Assembly: GCA_902729315.2 (NCBI GenBank)
Contig: LR746264.1
Coordinates: forward strand, 4,427,878-4,491,877
Length of the DNA: 64,000 bases
From: Spirodela intermedia
Lineage: Eukaryota > Streptophyta > Magnoliopsida > Alismatales > Araceae
Direction of reading: 5' to 3'
A program made the position numbers and the translations under genes. Below the pieces are notes generated by a model, which saw only the letters and a program-made list of their open reading frames with translations, was not told the origin of the DNA and did no database searches. Positions 12,183-25,653 of this stretch are shown here, in pieces (position 1 is the stretch's first letter; each line of letters starts with the position of its first letter).

Positions 12183-15100
12183 ATGTCTTCAAAGCAGGGG
12201 ACGGTGAAGCCGGGCCCACAGCAGCAGCAGCAGCAGGTAGGATTTCTTAGCGCGTCCTTTCTGCGTCAATTTGTTTCTTTCGAAATTTAGCTGCTCAAAG
12301 ATGAGTTGCTGGTAGTCTCCCTTGGTTTCCGTTGGTCTCTCCTTTCATGGAGCCGTACCGTGTGCTTGTGGTCCATGAAGCAGCATATTCCGCCCTTATG
12401 ATCTGTAATATCCTGGATTGTGATGTTTGATCTTGTGAATATGCTTCGCAGAAATGTGTTTATCTCAATTGAGCTCGATTATTTTCGGCCACTAGTTCTG
12501 ATTCCATGGTTCTCTCCAGTTACGTTTCCGTATTTTGTTCTTGCTGCCCTTAGAGCCACCTATCCAACCCTTGTGTCCGTGATCTCCAGGATGATTCCAT
12601 AAAATCGTGTGTATATGTTTGGAAGAATGTGTTTGTTTTAATTGAGTTCAATTATTGGCTGCGTCCAGTTTTGATTTTCACCCCTCTCTCCCTAGCGGTG
12701 GTATTCTCCTTTGAGCCTCTCTCCAATAGATAGTTTGTGGTTCTTGATCTCATGCAGTTACCATAAAATTTCCTTGGGTCATGATATTTTTTTGTGGGCA
12801 ACTCCGTAAGTCGTCTTGGGCTGATATATGTAGCTTGTTTCTGAAGAAATATCAGATTTGTCCTTTTTAAGGGATGACTTTAGCAATGGCAGAGATTATT
12901 GTAGTTATAAATTTCATTCAGTCTCTGAGGCAAGTGTGTGATCTCAGGAGGCAAGTCGTCAGTTGAAAATGATGCATTATCATTATGCTTAACCTTATGA
13001 AGTAATTTTAGGAATTGAACGGGGTCAAACGGGACATCTGGTATGCTAGGTTATAATCCTAAAAGGTGACCAATGGTGTTTACTGTTAAGTGAGATCCTA
13101 CAATCAGTAGAAATTATGTCAAAAATTATGAGCATATTAGGTGGTATTTAGAAGTGATTTATTTAAAAGGTGTGTGTCGATATTCAATATCAACTGATGA
13201 GGAAAATTCGAGTTTCAGAGAAGACATCTGGGCTCAGAAAAGAAGTCTGATTTATAGGCAGCTGTCGATGTCCTTTATCCAGGAAGGTCTTTGATGCCTT
13301 ATATCTTTATGCATTATCTCTTTTTTCTTCGATCAACCTTAATACATAGTTACTCTTTTTTTTCTTGAATTTTAATATATTTTAAATTTATTTTTCATCT
13401 CCTTCAAAAAATCTTGCTTAGCACCATCTTATAGTGTCATCTTTCTCATATAGGTCTTCACAGATCTGGTGAACTTTGAAGTTTCCTGTGCAAAGGAAGA
13501 GAATGGCTTTTCAGGTTATCCTCCTTTATTGGATTCTCATAAGGCAGTCCAAGAATACTTACAAGAAGTACCAATCCAAACAGACGATCATCATCTGCTG
13601 GAATTTTCAGAGGCAATGAGAAGTAATGAATTACATTCTCTCGCAACTCCAGAAATTAATTAATTTCTTAGATATATACAGTCACGAACAGCATTTTTTA
13701 TTGACATTATTTTACCAATCGCTAAAAACTGTACACCATTCATTTTTCATTTGGATAAACTCAGTAGTCAAAATAGGATATACTTACAAATCTTGAATAG
13801 GTATCACAGCATTGAAACGTAACTAATACTGTCACATTTTTGCACCATACAGCATCTATTGATGCCGGCCTGCTTCTTGAACTTTTTATTTTAAGATACT
13901 CATGTGATGTATCTTTTGTATTAAGTCATAGGAGTTTTAACGCTCTCTGATTTGCAGTCGGGAGTCTTATAGAGATTGTATCTTTCCTTCTTTTTCACTT
14001 TTCTGTCAGTTTCTCTATTGACTTGTACAGTTCACTGGTTGATGCACGGCTGGTACTAAGTCATGACGTCTTTTCTTGGTGTGAGCTTTTTCATATTATC
14101 CAAAACTAAATCGGGAAACCGGAGGGGCTGGGCATGATTAGATGTAATTTAGGACTGATTTTGTGATTTAAGGCTTTCTATTATATGTTTATGGAAACAT
14201 GTTGGATTTCATTTTTCACTTTGAAACTGAATCAGTGAAATCTTATTTTAATTTTAAATCAGCCATGTGGACTGGAATTGCCTGTTTTCCGGGCATTGAC
14301 CCCTTTCTTATGCTCCCGGATGCTCCTGTGTCTAGTGCCTCCCGAGGGTGTGCAGTTTGAGAATTAAGTGTCTCTGGTTTGACATCAAGTGGCCTATAAT
14401 CTAGTTCTCTTTACTGTTTCTGTCCACTGAACTTGCGCTGCAACACAAATGGCTTCCCTCAGAATTCTTCTCTCATGTTCTATGTTGGGTTATCCGATTT
14501 GGTTAATGGTCATGTGGTATTACCACAATGTCTTGGGCTTAGGTCATGAGAAAACGTAGATATATGAGGCGAAACTACGAAATTAATGGGCGATAAATCA
14601 TTCTTCTCTCGTTTAACTTTTGATCATGTGTTGCTGCGATTGGCAAGTTTATCTCTTCTTCAGATATTTAAGATGGCTCAGTTCTATACTTTTATTGCAT
14701 GGTATATAAAGTATATTTAGGTTGGTTGTCAAGAAGATTTTATGTTTGTTCTATGATATGAAATTGGAGTTCGAAGAATGATTATTTATGTATTGACAAA
14801 CTTTATCAAATGGGATAAACTTTTGCCAATATACTAATTATACTGGTACAAGATAAACAAAAACTCTTTGTTGCTGTACGCTGCTCACTTTGTGCGAAGA
14901 TTCTTTATGTATGTAACTGTCTGCTTTTTAATGCAGCTGTTGCAAAGGCCTTAAGAAGAGTTGCAGAAGACAAGGCTTTTGCTCAGGCAGAAGCAGCTGA
15001 ATGGAAGAGAAAGTATGAAATTGAGAGAGCACGCAACCTGCAGATGAAGCATAAAGGTCATTATTTATGTCCTGTTATTTTCAGGGAGTTGGAAATGATT

Positions 15101-18100
15101 TAGATTTCTAAGGTCAATAGGTTCAATGCTTTATCTTCCGGGTTGTCTTCCTCTGCAATAATTCTGAATTGAATAAACTGGCAAATGATGACGTGCATGT
15201 GGGAGATTACGCTTTGACTTGATTAAATTGACTAGTTTCCAACTCTAATTCTTGAGTAGAATAACTAACAGCTCATCTGTCTCATAACAGTCAGGCAGTC
15301 ATTATTCAAACCATACAATTCTAATGTTTATTTCATTCATTTGTCTCATACAATTTCTATTTTTTGGAATTTCGTCACTCTGGCACATTATCGTTATTGT
15401 GTTCCACTGTATTCTTATGAATGACTGCCTTTCTGCTGTACCTGCTGTGGACTCTAGACATTGCAAAATCGATTCTTGCGAACTAAAGGGTGCATTGAAC
15501 TAATATTATTTGGGCAGTTCTCCAAGAAGAGGATTGACCCCTGCTGCTTACCTGCGGCATGCACCATTCTTTCTGTTGATAAGTTCTCTTTTATCAAGGA
15601 TAGTGCTATCTGTCTGAATTTAGACGGCATTTAAGTTCACTCTTTCATATTTCACCCTACTTGTCTGAAACTACATTTTAGTTTTACTACCTCTGAAATC
15701 TCAAAGAAGTAGAATGCATTAGTAGGGTCATTTCTTCTTATGTCTCTTCTGTGTGGAGAACATTCCCTTAGAAAAATCTTATATCCTACAATTGTTATGT
15801 TCAAAATAGCTCGACATGGTACATATTTTTTCCATGGTGGTATGTTTTAGGCGCTGGTCCTATCATCTGCCATATTAGGTATGCGTGAGCTGCAATGATC
15901 CCGGAACTTTATGTTGTTACTTTTAAAATCAGTGTCATTAATTCTTGCCACAGTAGAGCAATTGAATGAGTGAGAAATCATTACTTTAAAAATTAGTAAA
16001 AACTTACCAATGTTAAGTCTCAAGAGAACGAACAATGTGATTAATGGACTTTTTTTTTCCTGAGTCATTTGATGCTGTCATTTCATACACGTGAGAATGC
16101 CATTTTTACTGCAGAACCAGCGCAGGAAAGTTGTTCGTATGACTCAGAAAAAGAGAATTCGGAAAATACAAAGAATCAATCTATTCCGTCTAATACTGAG
16201 AACGAACAAGAGGAAAGATGGTGCCAAAAGAATGGAATTTACACTCATGAGATTCTTGAGGATGAGGACGTAGATTCCCACACAAAATTTTCAAAGAAAA
16301 CGTCCACCAAGAAGGTGAGAATCATAAGAAAAATGGGCATTATCTTCATTTTTATTCGCTAAATATTTTATTTCCTTCGTGGCTATGCATGACAGTTTCA
16401 CACCTTCATTTTTACCAATTAATGATAGATATTGTATTTTAGTTTATGGTGTCGCTGAATTCTCTCACAATTTTCTCTTGTTTATACATACCAAATTCGC
16501 TGGTGGGTGTCTCCATGGTGAAAGGTTTCTTTCATAAAGGAAGTGTTAAGTCCTGCCATTTCTCCCCCCGGCATCAGGATATTAGCTCATAGACATTGTG
16601 GTCGCCACTGTGCAGGCAGTACTGGCGAGAAATAAATTCTTTATTTATGGTGTGCAGACGGTGAACCAGAAACACTCGTAACTTTTACATGACTGTTGAG
16701 GGTTTCCAGCAGAATGAGGGATTTCATTTCTAGATTGATAGTTGGTTCTAAATCTACCGAGGATCTCTGATTCGAGGCAAAGGCTGTTGAATAGGCAATC
16801 ATTGAAGGGATTATTTCAGGTAATATAAGAGAACCATTCTCTAAACATTTACTTCCTAGATAGCTGCTTCTTGTGACGTGCCCCTAGTACAAATTTTATA
16901 CATAATGGGATTTTAAAGGTGATGATATAAGGATATTTAATTGTTCTGGCTTCTGAGCACTGCCCATGGATACTGGGCTTATGGAGAAGCTTTGGTGGAA
17001 CCGTTTAGATAACAATAATTGAACATTATGGGAGGCTCTTGTTGTGCTTGCAATACAATGCAGAGAATGTGTTTCTAGCGTCAGGTCAAGGTTGAATATC
17101 AAATGGAAATTCTCAATGTTTGCTACGTATTGTAGCGTCTCAGGCTGACTCAGCTGAGTACCAAACATACTTGATTGCTTTATGGACTTTTTGAAAAAAG
17201 CCCCTTCTAATCCTTTGGCTTTGACGGTCACTCCTGATCTTAATCTCATTCTGGTGTATTTGACCATTGTGTTACTGTAGCAGAATAGATGGAGAGTGTA
17301 GTGGAAAATAAGAAGGAAAGGTAACTGGAGTAGCAGTAGTTGGCAGAATGTGTTCATTTTCTTGTTCTTCTAACTAGAAGCAAGCTATAAGTTCTTCAAA
17401 GAATTATGGAACGATTTCATTCTGATTGCATCAGATTGACTTGGAATCAGGTAATCAAGTATCAGAAAATTCTAGCAATCAGTTCACAGGATCAAGTAAA
17501 CTCTTTCTACTATATTAGGATTTGGTTAGGCAACTTGCATGCAACTTATGTGATGCTTAGTTTGTTGTGAACAGTGGTGCAAACCCTAAGAGGATATGCA
17601 GAGGAAAAATGCAACTTGTATTCACATCATGATGACTGTTATATACAAGTCCTAGGGACACAAAACAAGGAAACCAACAAACTAAGAAATAGTCCAACCA
17701 AGAACTGAACTCCTAATTGTACATTCTTTCCCTCGCTTCCCTTGAAAAATTGGTGAGTAGGCATTCTCTATTCCCTTACTTGGATACAATACTCTCAAGT
17801 ATTAGACTACTTAAACCCTTAGTCAATACATCCGCAAGTTGGTCATATGCACACACATATGTACAAAACAATCCACTCTCCAACTTCTACTTGATAAAGT
17901 CTGTCAATCTCAATGTATTTTGTTTGATCATGTTGTACTGAGTTGTGAGCTATGCTAATTGCAAACTTGTTGTCACCACAGAGTCTTATTAGGCCATCCC
18001 ACTTAATATTCAAGTTTTCTAAGATGATCTTCAACCTAAGTAGCTCACACAAACCTTGTGCCATTGCTTGGAATTCAGCCTCTACACTTAATTGTGTTGC

Positions 18101-21100
18101 CATACTCTGTTTCTTACTCCATGCCACAAGATTCCCACCAAGAAAGATACAATATCTAGACGTTGATCTCTTGTCAACCACTGACTCTGCATAACCAGCA
18201 TCTATGCATGTCTCAAGTATCAGTTCTCCTTAACAGAATACCTTTCATGGTGTTCCTTTGAGATAATGTAACACTTGGTGAACTGCCTACAGATAGACTT
18301 CCTTTAAACTATGCATGAATTGCCTAGTCGCACTGACTGTGTATGTTATGTCCGCTTGTGTATGAGACAGATGAATGTGTCTTCCTACCTAGTGTTGATA
18401 CGTATCTCTATCTACTGTAGCATCTTCATCTTCCTTTCCAACTTTGAGATTTAGATCTATTGTCGTACTTAGTGGTTTACATGCGGTCTTGCTTGTTTCT
18501 CTAAAAAGATCTGTAGCATACTTCTGTTGGGAGATGAAGATACCCCTATCTTGAGCGAGCTACTTCAATCACAAAAAATATTTCAGCCTTCCTAATTTTT
18601 TGATCTTAAACTTCTTAGCCAAACACTGACTCAGATACTCTCATAAACTTCTTAGTCACTATTATGTTATCAGCACATAGCTATTGTAAGTCTCCCTAAG
18701 AATGAGTGTTTAATGGACAATGTGTGATCCTCTTGGCTTTGTCTATTCCACATGGCAACCATAGCTCTTGCAAATGTACCAAACCTGCCTGAGGTAATTA
18801 CTTTAAGTTCATATAGGGCTTTTTTCAATTTGCACACTATATGAGCAGCCAAATTATTTACATAACCTAGTGGGACTGCTATATAAATTTCTTCCTCTAG
18901 TTCACTGTACAAAAATGTATTTTTAACACCGAGCTACAACAGCTCCCAACCATAATTAGTTGCTAATGACAACAGAATTTTGACAATATTCATCTCTCCT
19001 TGAAGACAAGGGATGGTGAAGTATGACTCTTGTTCATTGAAAGTTACATTCACTAAAACATAGAATTTCTTTGATGGAGGACGATAGCACTCATGCCCTT
19101 TCTGAGTTAAAGAACAACGCATAGCTCCAGAACATTTTACTAAAACATTTTAATGCTCCGGAAACCTACTTCCCCTCTATGGGTTTGAATAGAATAATAA
19201 CAGTATTTCCAGTCGACTCTAGAACGTCAAGACTCTAGAGGGAAAATGATTTATGAGATGAGTGGCTGTCAAAACTGCTTCTCCCCAGAAGTATTTAGGC
19301 ACATTGTTTTGGAATAGAGAGGCCCAAGTTACCTCAAGAAAGTGACCATTTTTCCTTTATGTTATTCCATTTTGCTGTGGTATATTGACACACAATGACT
19401 CATGTACCATCCCTTCTGTTTCGAAGTATGGAGTTAAGATTTGATTGAAATAGTCCCTGGCATTATTTTACTTAAAGCTTTTGACATTGAACTTGAACTG
19501 ATTCTTAATCATAGAACAAAAAATTGGGAGAATAATATTGACATCAGATTTATTTTTGGATAGAAAATTCTAATTAACACAAATGCAATCATCAATGAAT
19601 GATACAAAAATAAATTCCCCAGAAACAATAGGAGCTGTAGAGGAACCTCATATATCAATCACTATGAATAAGATAGAAATGAATAAAACTTCTTGCATTA
19701 CTAACTGGAAAATAGATAAAAGAAAAATTGGCAAGTTTGTACATGTCACAGTGAAAATCTTCAACACTTAGGCCTTGAAATAAAGAAAGGAACATAATTC
19801 TAACGACCCTAAATGTTGGGTGTCCAAGTCAGCAATGTTAAAGCCAAACTTTCCTCATTGGAAGAATGAGGCTCAAAACAATAAGGTAATTTGCCCTTCG
19901 CACTGTTTGACTGACTTGGTGCTTCAAGAAAGGTGTTTTCAAGATACAAGAGTCAATCCCATTCTCTATCATGCCCAATCATCCTCTTGAGTCCTTGTCA
20001 TAAGATACACAACGATTAATGGTGAAAAGCCACTTTGCAGTCCAAATGTTGAGCAATTTTTTGGATAGATGGCAGGTTTCTAGACAAACTAGGAACATGA
20101 GGAACAATTCTTAAGGTCAGTAAAGGGTTGACTTTAACATTCCCTCAGCTTTAGCTATTTTCTTACTGCTTGGACAAGTATAGTAGGTAGAAAAGGCATT
20201 TGATGCCCTGGTCTTATTTTCAGAAGCTCCTAAATCCATGATCCAAGGATCGGCAAAAGTTGTACTTGGGACATTTAATACAATAAATGATGGAAACTAA
20301 CCTGAACATGCCAATGAACAAGAGGTTATGGGTTTGTCAAGATTGCCAATGATAGATCTCACCCTCTCAACCTCATATTGATTCTGACCAGCTGACTCCT
20401 TTGGCGTTGTTTCATTATGTTGTACTGTCATGACATGGGCTTGACCACTGTTCATTGACTGCTCTCGTTTCTGTCCCCATCCCTGACTCAGAAGTCTTCC
20501 ATGGAGCTCCCAGCACCGTTCATGACTATGATGTACGTTCTTACAGTAAGTGGCACCAAAGGGTATCCTTATGGTGACGATTCTGGGCCTTCACTTGTCC
20601 TGGTTTTCCACTCCCATCGACTTGTGCTCTCTCTATGTCCATGACTGAATTATTGCCACCTCTAGCCACCATTGACATGCTGTCCATGCCTTGTCGTTCG
20701 AGTATCTGGCTTCTTCTGCTTTCCTCTCCTCAAATCAGTGCCACCAACTCATTAAAGCACGGAACCTCCTCTTTGCTGAGAATCTGAATTCTTACTTGAT
20801 CAAATTCTGGATTAAGCCCAGAAAGGAACTCATAGACGCTGTCTTGCTCGATGAAATCCTTTGTAGGACACATGACATTTGGTTTTGATTGCCCTATAAT
20901 GGTCAGCTGATTTGCATATTTCGTAACTGTCTTGCTTCGCTGTTTTGCAGCCATTGTCTTCAACTTCATAGACTTGCACTGCATCTGTAGCTTTAGAGTA
21001 TGTCTGTTGCCCAACAAACTAGGAAACGGTCCAACTAAAAACCAAACTTCTAATTATGCGTTATTTCCCACATATTAGACATTTGAAAGGTATTAGACAA

Positions 21101-24100
21101 GATGTAGGTCTCTACTTCAGCTGAACGAAAATGGATTGAAGTCATAATATTTGATTGAGTTAATCCAAGGTGACAGAATCATCTACGAGATTACTATTTT
21201 CCATGAGGAAGTTTGTCTGACCTAGGGAAGGAATTTATGTTCTCAGGTGAGCAGATATCACATTCTTGAGTTTGAGATTTAATCACCAACTACTGGGCGG
21301 AATTCCAAAATCCTGCACGCTCTATTGTTTCTGGAGGCCTTGGCATGCATCAGTTTTAGTCAGGGCTCAATGGTTTACTTGCTAGTCCGGTTTGGGATAA
21401 TTTTGTCCCAGACTATTCAGTTTCTGGCCAAATAATGTAGTCCAATTTTGGACGTTGTGCTGATCTAAAATGACAACGTAAAGAAAAGAGGAAGCGAAAA
21501 AGAAGGAGAATGGGGAATGAGGAAGAAACTTGCCTTCACTGTTCATTGTGATGCCAACCTGTTGATGCCCAACCAGTCAGCTGCTGTTACTATTGCGGTG
21601 TACCTTTCAATCTGTAAGAATTTCTATTCTTTGTAGAAAGCATGAGAATAAAAGGTCATGATGCAGCTTTCTGGCAATATAATTCAGAAAACAAATGTGA
21701 GGCCATGATGATATTTGAATGCTCAGCGTATATTTGCTTTGATATCTAATGATCACTTGAACACATGCCATTTTTGTTTGTTCATTTCATCATATTAAAA
21801 AATATGTTGATTTGAATAAAGATATTAAGTTCTCCTTGTTGAATAACGTGCTACTTTGTTTCCATAAAAATCGTTCAGGCATTATTTAAGCTTTATTGGG
21901 GATGCAATGGAGAAAAGAATGGACAACATAAGCGTGACATCGTTTCTTTTGAAAGAGGAAACATTACTACCGCAGAACGTAGCAGTAAGCAGGTCAGTCT
22001 ACTGATGATTAGAGCACCTATTTAATTAAGAATATTTTTTATTATCCTTTTTCTACGAAGATGAATTCCTGCATAGGTACATTCTGAACTCATCCTGAAA
22101 AAAATATTCATTTCTTGTCAGATATTTTTGAAATGGGAGTCGAGGCCACGGACTGTCCTTATCCTGACAAAACCTAATTCAAATTATGTACGTGCTCTGT
22201 GTTCTGAAATGATCAGGTGTGCTTGCTGAAGCTGTCCCCTTGTCATCTATTTGAGCTTCAGAAACATGTCATTTTCAGCTTCGAAACATATGTATTTCAC
22301 AAACATGCCTACTACACATTTCGTATGCAGCAACCGTTTGTTACTCGGAAAAAGCCCAATATTTTACAGAAAAATTGTCTGCTAATTTTTTATTCAATCT
22401 GAGGGTACTTTGATGGACATAGACTTATCTTTAAATGGAATTTATATGTTTGCAGGATGCACTTGTCGTACTTTTCAATAATTATACATCTTAATGATTG
22501 ATGTAAACTCTGACAATAAGTAAATATCCTTATGATACATCTTTTAAGAATTTATTTTTATATTCATTGCAACCAAACGTTCATCCTTGTGGTTAAGTTA
22601 CGCTCTTCTTCTCCTTTGATGCAAAGCTATTCGCATTTACATCTAAATGGAAATGTGATTCGCATTCCTACAGGTGGGAGCTTCGGATTGATGACCCTTT
22701 CTGGACGACCTTATGTTTATAAATTTCCATTCTTGTCCTGGATGCCTAGCCAATGTCCAGATTGATAATTTTTTGATATTGGCATCCTGGTTCTCTTTTA
22801 ATTGCTTCTACCAGGATCGCTTCATCCGTTGCGCTACATCATGTTTTAATTTCATTCCGAGTCACCTAAGCAACGTCTTCTTAGATTTCATGGTTGAATA
22901 CTCTTTTTTGTGTATCACAATTGCAGGTGGCTTAAACATCACAAAAACATGAATGTATTGGTTGAGCCTCGAGTGAGGACTGAGCTTCTAATGGAAGGCC
23001 CTGAGTTTGGTTTCGTCCGAACTTGGGAACATGGTCAGTTATAGATCTTTCCCCCTTCCATTGATGTATTAACTGTTCCGTGGTGTCACTGGGCATACAT
23101 ATTTTTCAACGGACTGGGAAGGGGTTGGGCTTTATAATGTCCGGGACTGGCCCTCTTTTTCAATGGGGCCCTAGACAGAGACTTGTCACTTGAAAGTAAC
23201 GGGCAATAGACATGGGAATCTTGCTCATTTTTCTTTTGCGTGCACTCATATAATACATATTAATTTTCAACTAGTGCTTGCTGAATTTCTTCTTGTTTAA
23301 GACCACTATATGAAGTTATTTTCAGCTTTTTTTTCTTCTATGACGCAGAAGACGAAATTAAGCACCTACATACAAAAGTGGACCTTGTTGTGACTCTTGG
23401 TGGTGATGGAACTGTACTTTGGGTATGCATTTTGGAATCTTCTTCCCTGATCAATTAGCACGGTCTTTTATCACATATTGCCTTATGAAATCATACAAAA
23501 ACTACAAAACTGATCCTAATGAAGCATCAAGTTGTGTATTCTTTTATTTTATTTTTTATCCCTTATGAAGCATAAGGTCCCCAAACGTCGCCCTAACAAT
23601 TGTCTTCATACGAACTTACATTGTTCTAAATTATCCAGCGTGAAAATATCAATCCTTTGTTGTGATCTGTACAAATATGCTTACGAAAATTCAAAGCATA
23701 ATAAATAGAGGGTTGTTTACGAGCCCACAATAGATCAAATAATTATCCATTCACAGGGAACATGACATAGCTGATACGCTTTTAAGGCCATTATTTCCTC
23801 CAGTAGTTAGTGAGATTCGTGTTTAGTAACACTTTCAGCGTTCTGTCGCTTGAAACTATTTCCCACTTTCCTTGCAAACCTGAGAGGCCATTTAAAGAAC
23901 TGTCCCTGCTGTGCTTGTGCTATGGATTGTTTTTTCTTTTATTTCTCAACGCTGTTAATGTGCGGAGTTTTACAGCCCTATGTATAATATAACTCATTAT
24001 TTTGGATATATTCCGTCTCTATGATATCTTATCTGATATCAGTGAACCATTTGTTTATGTTGTCAGGCGGCATCACTGTTCAAAGGACCACTTCCTCCGG

Positions 24101-25256
24101 TGGTTCCATTTTCACTTGGATCTCTTGGCTTCATGACACCATTTCGTATCCTTTTTGAAAAAAAAAATGACAAAAAATCCACCTTACATGAAATGAATGA
24201 TCTGACCTGTAACTATTTAAAACTCCGGCTTATAGCAAAATAAACATATTATACATTTATTCTTTAGCATCTTATTCCCTGACTGCGAAGTATGGCCAGC
24301 CGCTTATCTATGTATTTATGATCCATCAATAAGTTGATGCGGCAATCTTATGGTGATGAACGAGAATGAAAAAAGATATCAGAAAAAAAAAACAATTTTC
24401 AGTCTTACCATTATTATATCATCGCATTCAGCATTTTTCTATAACTCCACCTCTTTTTCCTTCTTGGAACATGTATTTTTTTTTCTTTAACTGCTCCTAG
24501 AAAGTGAAAATTACAAGGAGTACCTGGACACAATACTGGAGGGACCCATCAGCATTACCTTGAGGCACAGGCTGCAGTGTCATGTGATCCGCGACCATGC
24601 AAAAGATGAACTGGATACAGAGGAACCCATCTTGGTGCTCAATGAAGTGACAATAGATCGTGGGATATCCTCATTCCTCACTTATCTTGAATGCTACTGC
24701 GACAACTCCTTTGTGACTTGCGTGCAAGGCGATGGTCTGATCTTGTCAACAACGTCCGGAAGCACTGCATATTCTCTTGCAGCAGGGGGATCGATGGTCC
24801 ATCCTCAGGTACGTCTTTGTCCTCTCTCAGCCTGAGCTTGCTAGGAAAACATGACCTGTCTTCTTCTTATTCTCGGAAGAAGAAGAAGAAGAAGAAGCTT
24901 GCTGACTTGCCTGAATTGAATCTCTGCGGCTTATTTGTATTTTGCAGGTGCCGGGGATCCTGTTCACGCCGATCTGCCCGCATTCGCTGTCGTTCCGGCC
25001 GCTGATTCTGCCGGAGTACGTGACGCTGCGGATTCAGGTGCCCTTCAACAGCCGGGGCCACGCGTGGGCGTCGTTCGACGGGAAGAACAGGAAGGAGCTG
25101 GCGGCGGGGGACGCGCTGATCTGCAGCATGGCGCCGTGGCCGGTGCCGACGGCATGCATGGAGGACTCCACCCGCGACTTCCTCCGCAGCATCCGCGAGG
25201 GCCTCCACTGGAACGTGAGGAAGAGCCAGTCCTTCGACGGCCCCCGCGATTCCTGA
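12183..25256 (+). CDS. NADK1: NAD kinase, cytosolic NADK1-like, 11 exons
   Basis: Phosphorylates NAD to NADP using ATP. Exons: 12183-12236, 13454-13622, 14937-15056, 16115-16314, 21879-21992, 22122-22216, 22927-23033, 23349-23422, 24067-24145, 24501-24808, 24948-25256. All joins use GT/AG and keep frame, giving 542 residues. Residues 1-181 are a plant-specific lead: a Gln run at 13-18, a charged helical stretch at 75-114 likely to form a coiled coil, and an acidic Ser/Asn-rich stretch. The catalytic domain follows with GGDGT at 304-308, the NE pair at 385-386 and TTSGSTAYS at 421-429. The ALFKLYWG segment in exon 5 is characteristic of plant NADK1. No transit peptide is apparent. Intron 4 (5.6 kb) contains a Copia element. 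The GC-rich sequence at about 11870-12180 is probably core promoter and 5' UTR. An unseen alternative exon in intron 4 cannot be excluded. Confidence 0.92.
17575..21075 (-). mobile_element. Degenerate Copia retrotransposon inside NADK intron 4
   Basis: Lies antisense to the host gene. Read on minus from right to left: a truncated 5' LTR remnant (about 21000-21075), gag with [17 protein letters not shown] (20730-21017), a late integrase stretch with [17 protein letters not shown] (18934-19122), reverse transcriptase with [15 protein letters not shown] (18670-18912), RNase H with KSTSRYC-like, VEAEFQAMA and [13 protein letters not shown] motifs (17843-18181), then a 3' LTR (from about 17730 down to 17575). 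The LTR pieces share AACAAACTA and about 50 aligned bases. The 5' LTR is shortened by a deletion that also removed the primer site. Many stops make it inactive. I found no clean target duplication. Confidence 0.8.
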
Positions 25257-25653
25257 TCGCCGGCGATTCCTCAGGGGGACGACGGCGGCGGCGGCAAATG
25301 TTGGTGCGTTTTCGGAAGAAGCCCCGCGGGCAATTTTTGCACTATTGAAATCTGCACCCACGAGAGAGAGAGAGCCTGGACTTTGTTTCCTGAACTCAGA
25401 TATATATACCTCAAAAAAATCAGTGGATCTCTCTCTCTCTTGCAGGGATGAGATTTCGATTTGCCTTAAAAGGGATCAAAGAAAGCAGAAGTCAACCGCG
25501 AGAGACGGAAGAACAGTGCGTGGGTTTGACTAATATTGGGAGTTGACTGCGGATGCATGCCGCCGGCCTGCCAGAAGCAACCGTTAAGAGGACTGAGTAC
25601 GAAGGAGTGGGAGCCGAGGGTAGAATGAAGAGGAAGAAGAAGAAGCCTGCTCC

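Noticed and set aside
16896-17357. 153-codon minus-strand frame in NADK intron 4
   Set aside because: No recognisable domain, and it lies outside the Copia coding segments; most likely chance.
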